Part shown: in pieces, positions 55,012 to 63,511 of the stretch
Position numbering within the stretch: the stretch's first letter is position 1
How the letters are laid out: each line of letters begins with the position of its first letter
Source of the DNA: Tatumella saanichensis
GTDB taxonomy: Bacteria; Pseudomonadota; Gammaproteobacteria; Enterobacterales; Enterobacteriaceae
Assembly (NCBI RefSeq): GCF_000439375.1
Contig: NZ_ATMI01000031.1
Coordinates: 1 to 64,000 of the forward strand
Length of the DNA: 64,000 bases
Direction of reading: 5' to 3'
Made by a program: the position numbers and the translations under genes
Notes under the pieces: generated by a model
Seen by the model: only the letters and a program-made list of their open reading frames with translations
Told to the model about the DNA's origin: nothing
Database searches by the model: none

Positions 55012-55313
55012 GTCTTGCTCGTTTAATATTCCGTCACCAGCGAGCAGTCATACTGCTAGTCCCCCATCCCCCACTGCTCAGCTGAACCTATTCATAACTT
55101 ACTGCTTTACATAGACAGCTCATTTTCATAATGCCCCTTAATTTTGCGGTTGTGGTTACCGATGACTTAACATAGTTATCGTCTATCACTGCTGCCTTTC
55201 GGCTAAGTAGCAGGTGTCTACCGCACGGGTATAGCTATTACTCAGTAAGTACTCAACCAGTCGCTAAGCGACTGTCGCTCATCACCAAAACACCGAGCTA
55301 GTGTTTATCATCG
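55012..55313. other. intergenic with GFA-gene remnant
   Basis: About 300 bp. Its middle (about 55060-55165) repeats the start and upstream region of the downstream GFA gene; see that entry. Nothing else is seen. Confidence 0.5.
55060..55165 (-). pseudogene. truncated duplicate of the GFA gene start
   Basis: Read on the - strand from ATG at about 55131 the peptide is M-K-M-S-C-L-C-K-A-V-S-Y-E-stop, against MKGSCLCKAVSYEC in the intact gene at 55314-55709. The similarity continues upstream (GCGGTTGTGGTTA-type stretch on the + strand) and through TCAGCTGAGCAGTGG, so about 100 bp were copied and then decayed. Confidence 0.7.
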
Positions 55314-55709
55314 TCACTCAGGTAGCCATTCAGCAAAGTGAGGTGTTACTTCACTGTCCACAAGCCAAGGTAAATTATGGCTGCACCAGATATAAGAAAT
55401 GCCTGTAACAGCAGGCGCGTCATCTAAGGTTGCTACCCTTAAGATCACATGCCCCTGAGCGGGCCTTTCAGCCATCAGATGCGAACCACACACTGAACAG
55501 AAATAACGAAACTTTCCAGCGGATGATTCGTAAGCCTTAAGCAGGTGTTCTCCCTGCCGCCGGCGAAAATGTTTGCGCTCTACCTTTGCCGTGGGCGCGT
55601 AACGGGCAGCCTGAGCTTTCCGACAGGTATGACAATGACAGTTCACTATACCACTGCTCAGCTGATCACATTCATAACTCACGGCTTTGCAAAGACAGCT
55701 ACCTTTCAT
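55314..55709 (-). CDS. GFA-family (Mss4-like) zinc protein
   Basis: A 131-residue protein of the glutathione-dependent formaldehyde-activating fold. Zinc cysteines are arranged as GSCLCKAVSYECD, VNCHCHTCRKAQ and FCSVCGSHL. This family contains many non-Gfa members, so formaldehyde detoxification is not established. A partial copy of its start lies 0.6 kb away. Confidence 0.85.
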   Translation of the reverse strand: MKGSCLCKAVSYECDQLSSGIVNCHCHTCRKAQAARYAPTAKVERKHFRRRQGEHLLKAYESSAGKFRYFCSVCGSHLMAERPAQGHVILRVATLDDAPAVTGISYIWCSHNLPWLVDSEVTPHFAEWLPE

Positions 55710-55857
55710 AATGATCCTTAACGCTGCGGTTGTGGTTATCGATTATTTAACATAGCTGTGGGCGAAGTACCACGACTTACAGAATGCGCATTTACGCCTA
55801 AGGTATAACACCTCAACTGCAGGGGATTTTGATAGGAAACGTCGATTTAGTTATTGG

Positions 55858-56601
55858 CTATTGCACTGACTTCAGTGTTTCGCGAGTCGGTCCTTTAAAG
55901 TAGATACTGCTAATATGGCAACTACGAGGCTGAAGTAATAAAAAGCGTATAGTTTCCCAAATAGAACGCCCATTTAGTAATTGTTGCCCCATCTTAGCCT
56001 GATTATCGATAAGCGCGTCTACAGACGTAGTTTCGAAATCCGGCGGATACAACCCAGTCACTCGGATATTCTCCGAGGCTAATTGCTCTGACAGTAGGGA
56101 TGTAAAGCCACTGAGTCCGTGCTTACCTGCAAAAAAGGCTGGGTGCGCGATGGAATCGGTAAAGTGTGGAATAGCACAAGCCGAAATGATAGATATAATA
56201 TCCGCGCCCTCAGAGCGTCTTAAACTGGGTAGCAGTGCCTTGGTCAGTAAAATAGAGCCAGTTACGCCGGAATTGATAGTAGTAATAATTTCTATTTCTT
56301 GCTGGTTATCTAAGGTTCCTGATAACCACTGTGCTGCGTTTAGGATCAGAATGTCTATGGGTTTTTCTACCGTCGTCAACTGTGCAGCGAATTGCTGTAC
56401 AGACTCTGTCAGAGTAAGGTCACAGAGATACCCTCTGGCAATCCCCCCTTCGGCCCTGACCATTTCGCAGGTATTATCGATATCCTCGGAACGTCGGGCG
56501 CAGAAGTCTACCTCTATTCCCTCCCTGGAGAGTCCGACACACAATGCTTGGCCAAATCCCTTGCCACCACCGGTGACAACTGCTCTTCTACCTGTCAACA
56601 T
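55858..56601 (-). CDS. SDR-family protein lacking the catalytic Tyr
   Basis: A 247-residue short-chain dehydrogenase-like protein. The nucleotide-binding TGGGKGFG, NAAQ and SIISACAI (Ser) elements are present. The YxxxK motif reads FFAGK, so the catalytic Tyr is Phe (TTT). The Lys is kept. It may be inactive as a dehydrogenase or use another mechanism. It is otherwise full length with a normal start. Confidence 0.8.
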   Translation of the reverse strand: MLTGRRAVVTGGGKGFGQALCVGLSREGIEVDFCARRSEDIDNTCEMVRAEGGIARGYLCDLTLTESVQQFAAQLTTVEKPIDILILNAAQWLSGTLDNQQEIEIITTINSGVTGSILLTKALLPSLRRSEGADIISIISACAIPHFTDSIAHPAFFAGKHGLSGFTSLLSEQLASENIRVTGLYPPDFETTSVDALIDNQAKMGQQLLNGRSIWETIRFLLLQPRSCHISSIYFKGPTRETLKSVQ

Positions 56602-56974
56602 TTTTGCCTACCATCGAATTGTCGCTAATGAAAAGTACTTTATACCTTAAGCACAAAGCTGCTATCTTCCCATGAGTGCCATTAAGGCTAGGCCACTTTA
56701 GGTTCACAACTTAACGACATCAAAAGTGTTGGCGAGAGTTATCGCTACCTGTTCAACTAGGCTGGTGAACGAATACCTAAAAAATACATGCTCTTTTCTA
56801 ATACTGGTCAGAATTTTCAGTTATCTGACATATTGGTTTGCAAAAATGTTAGTTGGTTTATTTCAGAAGAAATGAAGCACTGTGAAGCAGCGCAGTCGGA
56901 TTTACCATAAGTCGTTCTTGCGGGTGCCGACAATATTGCTGAAACCCTAGAAGTATACTCTCTAGGGCTTAAGT
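56602..56974. other. intergenic, no supported gene
   Basis: About 370 bp without a convincing frame or RNA. Low GC. Confidence 0.45.
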
Positions 56975-57469
56975 TTAACTGGCTAATTTCGACATAATAA
57001 ATACATCCTGATACACGCCATCCTTCAATGCAGCCTTTCTCTTTTTACCTTCAATTTCGAATCCTAACCTTTCATAAAGTTTTATTGCAGAACAGTTACT
57101 AACAAAAACTTCTAACTCGAGCCTACTGGCTGCCAGCCATTGAAATGCATATTCCTGAAAAAAAGTAATCAGCTGTTTGCCTATGCCTTTTCCTGAATGA
57201 TTGACATCTACAGCAATCCCGAAAGAAACTACATGCCTAAGCCTTATGTTTTTTTCAGTAAAAATGACTAATTCACCCACAACAACGCCATCAAGCTCGG
57301 CAACGAATCCAATCCACCCATTTTCAGTATAATTTTGAATTCTATTTTCCCAGTAACTTAGGGATGGCACCGGCAGTTGCAACGTGTTTTCTTGGACATT
57401 TTTTTGGCTATATATATTTTTAAGTTGCTCTGCATCTTTCAACTCGACTGCTCGTATTTTAATCTCCAT
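56975..57469 (-). CDS. GNAT acetyltransferase (AaaT/YhhY-like)
   Basis: A 164-residue enzyme resembling E. coli YhhY/AaaT: ENTLQLPVPSLSYWENRI, HVVSFGIAVDVNHSGKGIGKQLI (CoA loop), LELEVFVSNCSAIKLYERLGFEIEG. AaaT acetylates some amino acids. It has distinctly AT-rich codons compared with the first half of the window, suggesting acquisition. Confidence 0.82.
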   Translation of the reverse strand: MEIKIRAVELKDAEQLKNIYSQKNVQENTLQLPVPSLSYWENRIQNYTENGWIGFVAELDGVVVGELVIFTEKNIRLRHVVSFGIAVDVNHSGKGIGKQLITFFQEYAFQWLAASRLELEVFVSNCSAIKLYERLGFEIEGKKRKAALKDGVYQDVFIMSKLAS

Positions 57470-57916
57470 CTACTACTCCGTGTCTACTTTTAAAAATGAT
57501 ATTTAGCATAAGACCATTTCACGCGCACCAGAAAATTCGTTGCGTCACTCAATGCCAGATTGAGCGGTGAAATATTAACTTTCCCTCAGCTTAAACTCAC
57601 TAAATAGGACTTGATTAATTTATCATCATTGAATGATTATGCAGCAAAATGACATCTTTTACCAGAAAAGGGGAAATTCAGTTGAACTGGCTGAAAAGTG
57701 GACTTATCTAAGAGACCATTAGCCCCAAGACTAACCTGTACCCTTCTTCCTCTTGAAACAGGCGGTCAGTTAAGTAGAGAGAAGTTTGTTCTGGTGAAAT
57801 AGGATGTGTCAGATGTAGAGTTGGTAGAATTAATATCTTTGGAAGGAGGTTGGGCCTTCAGGTTCAACCTTTTAGTGAGAGTTATGACCGGACAGCGTAT
57901 TGGTGATATCTGTAAT
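57470..57916. other. intergenic left of the IS element
   Basis: About 450 bp of AT-rich sequence with no supported gene. A 69-residue - strand frame runs across the IS end and is not a real gene. Confidence 0.45.
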
Positions 57917-58963
57917 GACTTTGTTGAATAAACCAGATTTTGGCTGAGCTTCCCCGCAGCAGGTTGTATTTTCATGCAATGCGCACGCTTTCAGGCATTC
58001 CGGCCTTTGTCATTTTGTTCAGCGCCCGCACCATGGCCATAGCCTCTGCTACCTGAGCGTCGTAGGTACGCAGGGGCAGTGAACAACCCAACAACTGCTT
58101 TACCCGGTACATCGCTGTTTCCGCTATTGGCCGACGGTGATATTCCGTTGTCCATTTCCATCGTATATTGCTCCCACTCAGGCGCTGATCCGCAACAGCA
58201 CGATCCCGGTCTGCATATCCAACAGGCCAGTAACCCGCACCCTTCGGGGGAGGGATGAGTTCGCGGATATTTTTACGCCGCAGTTCATCGTGACATAACC
58301 GGGTATCGTAAGTGCCGTCTGCAGCGGCGCACCTGATTTTCCGGTGGCTTTGCCGGATGAGTCCGAGGAAGGCCTCTGAGTCTGTAACGTTGTTCAGCGA
58401 CAGGTCAGCACAGATAATTTCATGTGTTTTGGCATCCACAGCCAAATGCAGCTTACGCCAGATACGGCGGTGCCCTTTACCGTGTTTTTTGACTTTCCAT
58501 TCGCCTTGACCGAAGACGTTAAGCCCTGTGGAATCCATCACCAGATGAGATATTTCACCCAGGGGAAAGCTGATATTAACCGACTTTGACCGTTTACTGA
58601 CTCAGGTGTGATCCGGATAACGCAACGGAACGTTCATCAGGGCAAAAATGGAATCAATAAATCCCTGAGCGGCCCACAGGGTCAGGCGGAATACGCGTTT
58701 AATTACCGAGACGGTGGTGATGGCGAAGTCAGAATAGCGCGGAGGTCGTCCACGCGATGTGGGCTTTGTCGGCTCATACCATGCCTGAACAACCTCTTCA
58801 TCAAGCCAAAAACAGAGGGAACCACCCTCGATTAGGGCTTTGTTGTAGGTCTTCCAGTTAGTGATTCTGAATTTCTACTATGCCACTGTACTGCCTGCGT
58901 TATCAGCATGATGGAAGATCTGATCCTTCCATTAGGCAAAAGTTCGATTTATTCAACAAAGCC
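57917..58963. mobile_element. decayed IS903-like insertion sequence (IS5 family)
   Basis: The ends are inverted repeats: GACTTTGTTGAATAAACC on the left and, on the other strand, GGCTTTGTTGAATAAATC on the right (16 of 18 match). The length of 1047 bp is close to the 1057 bp of IS903; 9 bp of the difference is one deletion in the transposase gene. The flanking 9 bp (ATCTGTAAT versus ACTTCACAA) do not match, so no target duplication remains. Confidence 0.9.
57972..58886 (-). pseudogene. IS903-type transposase gene, inactivated
   Basis: From GTG 58886 the frame contains two TAG codons in place of the KQ of VAKQKF, then reads FRITNWKTYNKALIEGGSL and FWLDEEVVQAWYE. A TGA lies between PDHT and VSKR, and three codons are missing before GEISHLVMDSTGLNVFG. 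The C-terminal part (58541 down) is open and includes the DDE region ICADLSLNNVTDSEAF, AADGTYD and the ETAMYRVKQLLG block. It cannot make an active transposase. Confidence 0.88.
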
Positions 58964-59317
58964 ACTTCACAACTGATTAATGGACTTAATTACATTTGTT
59001 CCGCTAAGTCAAAATTAGAGACAAGATTACCCGAGTAATTGCATGGATAATATAAGGATCCTGTGCTATGGCTATCTTAGGCTCGCAAATATATAACAAA
59101 AGTTTGATAACTATCATCAATACCTATGAAATAATGAACTTATCTTAAGTCAAATTCCAACGTCTGTGAGAATTTATTTAAATTCCTCAATCTTATTAAT
59201 GATATCAGGCCTCATCTTTCACACCATACAGCTTGGCTCATTCTTAAAGTAACGACCGGCTACTTTTGTAAAGCCCTGTTATTTACAAATAGAGGCCTAT
59301 CTAAGCTTATCTCGGGT

Positions 59318-59353
59318 GCATCATTTTGGTTAGATAACGCACTATTTTTGGGC
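59318..59353 (+). promoter_or_regulatory. two weak NtrC-like sites
   Basis: GCATCATTTTGGTTA (59318-59332) and GCACTATTTTTGGGC (59339-59353), the latter 12 of 15 to the glnA site. They lie 170-200 bp upstream of a -24/-12 match. They are weaker than the sites near 2.6, 10.4 and 17.2 kb. Confidence 0.35.
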
Positions 59354-59520
59354 GAAATAGTATCACTGATTTCAACATCCGATGTTTTTTTTGAAAACCT
59401 ACGATTGGATATTAGATACAATTATCACAATCTCATGTAAATTTAAATTTAATTAATTCAATAAGATAAGAAATAACCCATCATTTCAACCTGCTTTTTA
59501 AATAGCTAAAAATTAACCTC

Positions 59521-59536
59521 TGGCATATGAATTGCT
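59521..59536 (+). promoter_or_regulatory. candidate sigma-54 (-24/-12) promoter
   Basis: TGGCATATGAATTGCT keeps the GG-N10-GC spacing and both consensus boxes except one base. The predicted start near 59547 leaves about a 200-nt leader to the permease gene. Confidence 0.6.
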
Positions 59537-59605
59537 TTAGATATCTCACAGCGCCTGAAGGAATGTTACTGCTTTGTAAAAAATGCAAAGGGGATCACAG
59601 ACCCA

Positions 59606-59619
59606 ATATCGTATACGAT
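59606..59619. promoter_or_regulatory. candidate GntR-family operator
   Basis: TATCGTATACGATA is a perfect 14-base palindrome centred on GTATAC, the type bound by FCD-class GntR regulators. It sits downstream of the -24/-12 match, where bound repressor would block elongation. Confidence 0.55.
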
Positions 59620-59746
59620 AAACAATAGACAAAGTGAATTATCGTAACTTTCGATAGGGCGTATTCAGAGACTGGGTTAAAAAACTATTCTTCTATAGGA
59701 ATATGATCCAGCGAGGCAACGGTAATCTTACTAGGGTTGGACAGCT

Positions 59747-61249
59747 ATGAGCATAGAGAGCAAGTCCTGGGTTGAATATCAATCCTTCTCAAACAGAAGT
59801 GCTGAGCATCATAATGGAAAGGGCTCTAACCATGGTCTACGTAAAAATACGCTGACTGCGATGAGCATAATCTTTTTCATTATCGCGGCTGCGTCACCAC
59901 TTACGGGTGTCATCGCAATCGTTCCCATTATGATTTCTGATGGTAATGGCAACGCAGCAGCCTGGGATTTCCTTTTGGCAGCTTCAGTTCTACTGATTTT
60001 TGCCGTTGGTTACATCGCCATGAGCAAAAAGATAACCAATGCCGGTGCTTTATATTCCTTCGTCACTGCAGGACTGGGTCGGTCATTCGGACTCGGAACC
60101 GCCACGCTGACTATCTTCGCCTACACGGCCATTCAGGCGGGTTTATACGGAGGTTTTGGTTACTATGCTCATTCACTGATCCCCACGATTATGGGTATCA
60201 ACGTTGACTGGTGGGTATACGCTTTAATTGCAATGGGGTTGTGTCTGTGGCTCGCCCTGCATGGCGTTCATTCTGGAGCTATGGTTTTAGGATTTCTTTT
60301 AACACTCGAAACTGCGATGCTCCTAATTCTGGCCACAGGCATAATCATGCATTCCTCTCTTGAAGTGGGACAACACATACTCCAGTTCCCGACTGTAGGT
60401 GAAATTTTCTCACCTGGATTAGGGACTGGGATCATGTTTGCCTGTGCAACATTTATCGGCTTTGAAGGCGGTGCGATTTACAGTGAAGAAGCAAAAGATC
60501 CCGAGAAAACAATTTCTCGTGCAACCTACACGTCCGTTATTTTTATGGCGATGGTCTACTTTGGTGTTGCATGGCTCATTACAGGTTTCCTCGGTTCTGA
60601 TCATGCAGTTCAAATTGCCAAAGAACAATCCGGCAACCTGATCTTCTTTATTGCTTCCAAAGCCCTTGGTGGCTGGACCACAATGGCATTTAACGTATTC
60701 ATCGTGACGTCGTTATTCGCAGCTATTGTCACCTTCCATAATAATATTGCCCGCTATTTTTATTCACTGGGCCGTCAGAAGTTATTCTGGAAAGCGCTTG
60801 GTTACACTCGTAAGAAAAAACAGACACCTTACATTGCATCATTCGTTCAGACAGCAATTGCAGCTGTGATTGTTTTAACTTTTGCTGTGGCAAAAATGGA
60901 CCCGTATGCAACGCTTTTCGCCTGGATGACCGGTGCAGGAACCATCGCTATCGTGCTTGCGCAGGTTGTAAGTGCCGTTGCAATATTTGCCTATTTCCGC
61001 AAGCATAAAAGCGACCAGCGGGTGTGGCATACTAAAGTTGCCCCTCTACTGGCCATCGTAGGTTTAAGTGTATTTTTCTATCTGACGGTGATGAGTACTC
61101 AAATGCTGCTTGGTATTGGAAGCTTGGGAAGCGCGATTTTTGTAGCAATCATCATCGCTTTCTTCTTGTTCGGCCTGCTGTATAGCGCATGGCTTCACAA
61201 GTTTTCACCGGAAAACTATCAGCGTATCTCGGAGCTTGCTGTTGATTGA
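59747..61249 (+). CDS. APC-family amino acid/amine permease
   Basis: A 500-residue inner-membrane transporter. The 12-helix APC pattern starts after a 35-residue polar N-terminus: AMSIIFFIIAAASPLTGVIAIVP, ITNAGALYSFVTAGLGRSFG, TFIGFEGGAIYSEEAKDPEKTI. It probably imports an amino acid or amine. It is convergent with the GntR gene, and shared GTATAC palindromes link them. The start at 59747 gives the expected N-terminus. Confidence 0.88.
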   Translation: MSIESKSWVEYQSFSNRSAEHHNGKGSNHGLRKNTLTAMSIIFFIIAAASPLTGVIAIVPIMISDGNGNAAAWDFLLAASVLLIFAVGYIAMSKKITNAGALYSFVTAGLGRSFGLGTATLTIFAYTAIQAGLYGGFGYYAHSLIPTIMGINVDWWVYALIAMGLCLWLALHGVHSGAMVLGFLLTLETAMLLILATGIIMHSSLEVGQHILQFPTVGEIFSPGLGTGIMFACATFIGFEGGAIYSEEAKDPEKTISRATYTSVIFMAMVYFGVAWLITGFLGSDHAVQIAKEQSGNLIFFIASKALGGWTTMAFNVFIVTSLFAAIVTFHNNIARYFYSLGRQKLFWKALGYTRKKKQTPYIASFVQTAIAAVIVLTFAVAKMDPYATLFAWMTGAGTIAIVLAQVVSAVAIFAYFRKHKSDQRVWHTKVAPLLAIVGLSVFFYLTVMSTQMLLGIGSLGSAIFVAIIIAFFLFGLLYSAWLHKFSPENYQRISELAVD

Positions 61250-61256
61250 TTTCCCC

Positions 61257-61289
61257 CTGAAGGATGCTTATTGGCGTCCTTCAGTTTTT
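61257..61289. terminator. terminator between convergent permease and GntR genes
   Basis: CTGAAGGATGC and GCGTCCTTCAG pair with one wobble and are followed by TTTTT on the + strand. The stop codon of the GntR gene lies inside the loop. Confidence 0.75.
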
Positions 61290-61975
61290 GCGTTTGGCAG
61301 TTCAAAATTTCCAAATCCAGGCAAATGAGAGTAAAGATCCTGACACACCCCAGCGATATGATTCGTTATCAGTTCTGCAGCACCTTCAGTATCACCATTC
61401 TTGCACGCTTCCAGAATCTTACGATGCTCTTTATCAGCCTGAATTAAGCCATCTGCAACAGTTAACTGGACCCGGAGATAGCGTTCTAGTTTGTCATGAA
61501 TCGACTTGATCATATTGATCATAAATGGTCGGTTTGCTGACTCATACATGGCCAGGTGCAACTCCCAGTTTAGCTCAGCCCAACGACTGGCATCATCTTC
61601 CATAATGAACCTATCGCAAGCGGCTGCGATTTTTTTGAAATTCTGTGCCGTCATGTTGGGAACTGATAAACGCATAATTGAGGATTCCAGTAATATCCTG
61701 ACCTCAAACATTTGCGCCAGCTCAGGTTCAGAGATTGAAGCAACGACTGCACCACGGTTACGATAAAAAACAACGAGGCCCTCAGCTTCCAATGTTTTTA
61801 AGGCTTCTCTAACTGGGATTTTGCTGACGTTGAACATCTGTGCAATTTGTTCTTGCCGGACAGGTTCATTTTCCGGAAGGTCCCCTGATACGATTGCCTC
61901 ACGAAGATACCTTGAGATGATGATCGATGCTGAAGGGGTAGCACCAATATCTGGCACCTTAGATTTTAAGCTCAA
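61268..61975 (-). CDS. GntR-family (FCD domain) transcriptional regulator
   Basis: A 235-residue regulator. The winged helix is IISRYLREAIVSGDL..EQIAQMFNVSKIPVREALKTLEAEGLV; the FCD ligand domain contains the metal-type His residues in WELHLAMYESA and KEHRKILEAC. A TTG start at 61975 was chosen because GGAGG stands 5 bases ahead; the longer frame to 62080 would include an unusual 35-residue tail. It likely represses the flanking permease and MFS genes. Confidence 0.87.
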   Translation of the reverse strand: MSLKSKVPDIGATPSASIIISRYLREAIVSGDLPENEPVRQEQIAQMFNVSKIPVREALKTLEAEGLVVFYRNRGAVVASISEPELAQMFEVRILLESSIMRLSVPNMTAQNFKKIAAACDRFIMEDDASRWAELNWELHLAMYESANRPFMINMIKSIHDKLERYLRVQLTVADGLIQADKEHRKILEACKNGDTEGAAELITNHIAGVCQDLYSHLPGFGNFELPNAKTEGRQ

Positions 61976-62312
61976 ATAAACCTCCGGAATGATTGCTACA
62001 AATGCAAATTTAATGGTACACCCGTTACTATTACGCGATGTATTTGTATACATTATACCCTTTGACTTTTTATTTTCCAATAGAGGCGAAAATTACTATA
62101 TAAGACATAAACTTTCGTTTTTGGAAGTGAAATTGCTCAAGTTCCAGCGTCAGGCTGGCTTAATCGTTTGCGTCCAGTGAATTGCACATCGAGCTGTTAT
62201 CAATTCCTCTCTGACCTACTACAGTTTGAGAATCTGATTTTTTCAACAGGGTGATATTGAGATTACCAGAAAAGCGTATACTATATCCCATTTTCTAAAA
62301 TCCGGGGGATTA
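61976..62312. other. divergent regulatory region of GntR and MFS genes
   Basis: About 340 bp. It contains GTATAC-centred sequences at 62046-62051 (TTTGTATACATT) and 62276-62281 (AGCGTATACTAT), near the starts of the two genes. Confidence 0.4.
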
Positions 62313-63467
62313 ATGGCTGAGGTAGCTGTTCGTTTAGCAGTAAATACCGCACAAAGGAGGATGTCGACAAGAGCCGCATTCTTCATTGCGGGTTTTGGTA
62401 TGGGTGCATGGGCTCCATTAGTGCCATATGCACAGCATAGATTAAATCTTGATGCAGCCACATTGGGTATGCTTTTACTTTGCCTGGGAAGTGGCTCTTT
62501 AGTTACCATGTTATTTTCCGGCAAACTTGCAGGACGATTTGGATGCAAGGCCATGATCATCACGGGCGCTATTATGTTGTGCCTGTCCCTACCTCTGCTG
62601 GCTGAAGTAAATTCTACACCGTTGATGATTGTCAGCCTGTTAATATTTGGTGCAGGTGTGGGGTTAGCGGATGTTACCGTGAATATTCAGGGCGCTCTGG
62701 TTGAGCAACATTCTGAAGTACCACTCATGTCGGGTTTCCATGGTCTGTTCAGCGTTGGTGGCATTGTGGGTTCTGCCTGTGGAAGTCTGGTTTTGAGTGC
62801 GGGGCTTTCCCCCCTGATGACAGCACTTTGTGCTGATGCCGTTGTTATACTCATTCTTCTTTATGCAGGAAAACACCTTCTACCATTTGCGTCGCATGAA
62901 GAAGACCAGAAATCTTCATTCAACCCAAGTCTCACTCTTATTATGATGGCTGCTATGTGCTTGGTGTGTTTCCTGGCCGAAGGTTCAATGCTTGACTGGA
63001 GCGGCGTCTGGTTAACATCGGAACGCGGGATGGGAATTGAACATGCAGGCTGGGGGTACGCCTCATTCGGTTTTGCTATGGCGGTAATGAGGCTCTCTGG
63101 TGACCGTATAGTGAATCTGCTTGGTCGTAAAAAACTGCTTTTCTTGAGTGGGTTCTTTGCCATGAGTGGTTTTGCAACTGCCGTATTCGTTCCTGGATGG
63201 GAAGCATCTCTGGCTGGATTCGTACTGATTGGCATTGGAGCTGCGAACGTCGCGCCTGTTTTGACAACATTGGCCGGAATGGAAAAAAGTATGCCACCGA
63301 ACATGTCTGTCGCATTTGTGTCTACTGTGGGATATTTAGGGATCCTGCTTGGACCAGCCTTACTAGGCTTCATTGCACATACTTTCAGCCTATCGGTTGC
63401 CTTCCTTTGTGTGTCTGCCGCATTACTTTTAGTCTTGGTCGGTAGTATGAAACTACGTTTTTCATAG
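62313..63467 (+). CDS. MFS transporter (YbjJ-like)
   Basis: A 384-residue, 12-helix transporter resembling YbjJ/fucose-permease-like MFS proteins: FIAGFGMGAWAPLVPYAQHRL, GLADVTVNIQGALVEQ, GFHGLFSVGGIVGSACG, FLAEGSMLDWSGVWL. GGGGG precedes the ATG. It sits between GntR and an enolase-superfamily gene, suggesting uptake or export of the pathway substrate. Confidence 0.85.
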   Translation: MAEVAVRLAVNTAQRRMSTRAAFFIAGFGMGAWAPLVPYAQHRLNLDAATLGMLLLCLGSGSLVTMLFSGKLAGRFGCKAMIITGAIMLCLSLPLLAEVNSTPLMIVSLLIFGAGVGLADVTVNIQGALVEQHSEVPLMSGFHGLFSVGGIVGSACGSLVLSAGLSPLMTALCADAVVILILLYAGKHLLPFASHEEDQKSSFNPSLTLIMMAAMCLVCFLAEGSMLDWSGVWLTSERGMGIEHAGWGYASFGFAMAVMRLSGDRIVNLLGRKKLLFLSGFFAMSGFATAVFVPGWEASLAGFVLIGIGAANVAPVLTTLAGMEKSMPPNMSVAFVSTVGYLGILLGPALLGFIAHTFSLSVAFLCVSAALLLVLVGSMKLRFS

Positions 63468-63474
63468 TCTTTTT

Positions 63475-63498
63475 GAAAGGGGAGTAATCTCCCCTTTC
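63475..63498. terminator. hairpin between convergent MFS and enolase-type genes
   Basis: GAAAGGGGAG and CTCCCCTTTC form a perfect 10-base stem with a TAAT loop between convergent stops. There is no T-run on the 3' side. Confidence 0.6.
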
Positions 63499-63511
63499 GC
63501 AACATGATGCG

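Larger units (their letters stand above)
58964..59746. other. long regulatory region ahead of the APC permease
   Basis: About 780 bp, AT-rich, with no gene. It contains possible NtrC-like sites (59318-59353), a -24/-12 match (59521-59536) and a GntR-type palindrome (59606-59619), all listed separately. Confidence 0.55.

Noticed and set aside
57766-57975. A 69-residue - strand frame across the left IS end
   Set aside because: It begins in flanking AT-rich DNA and runs through the inverted repeat; no gene is expected to do so intact.
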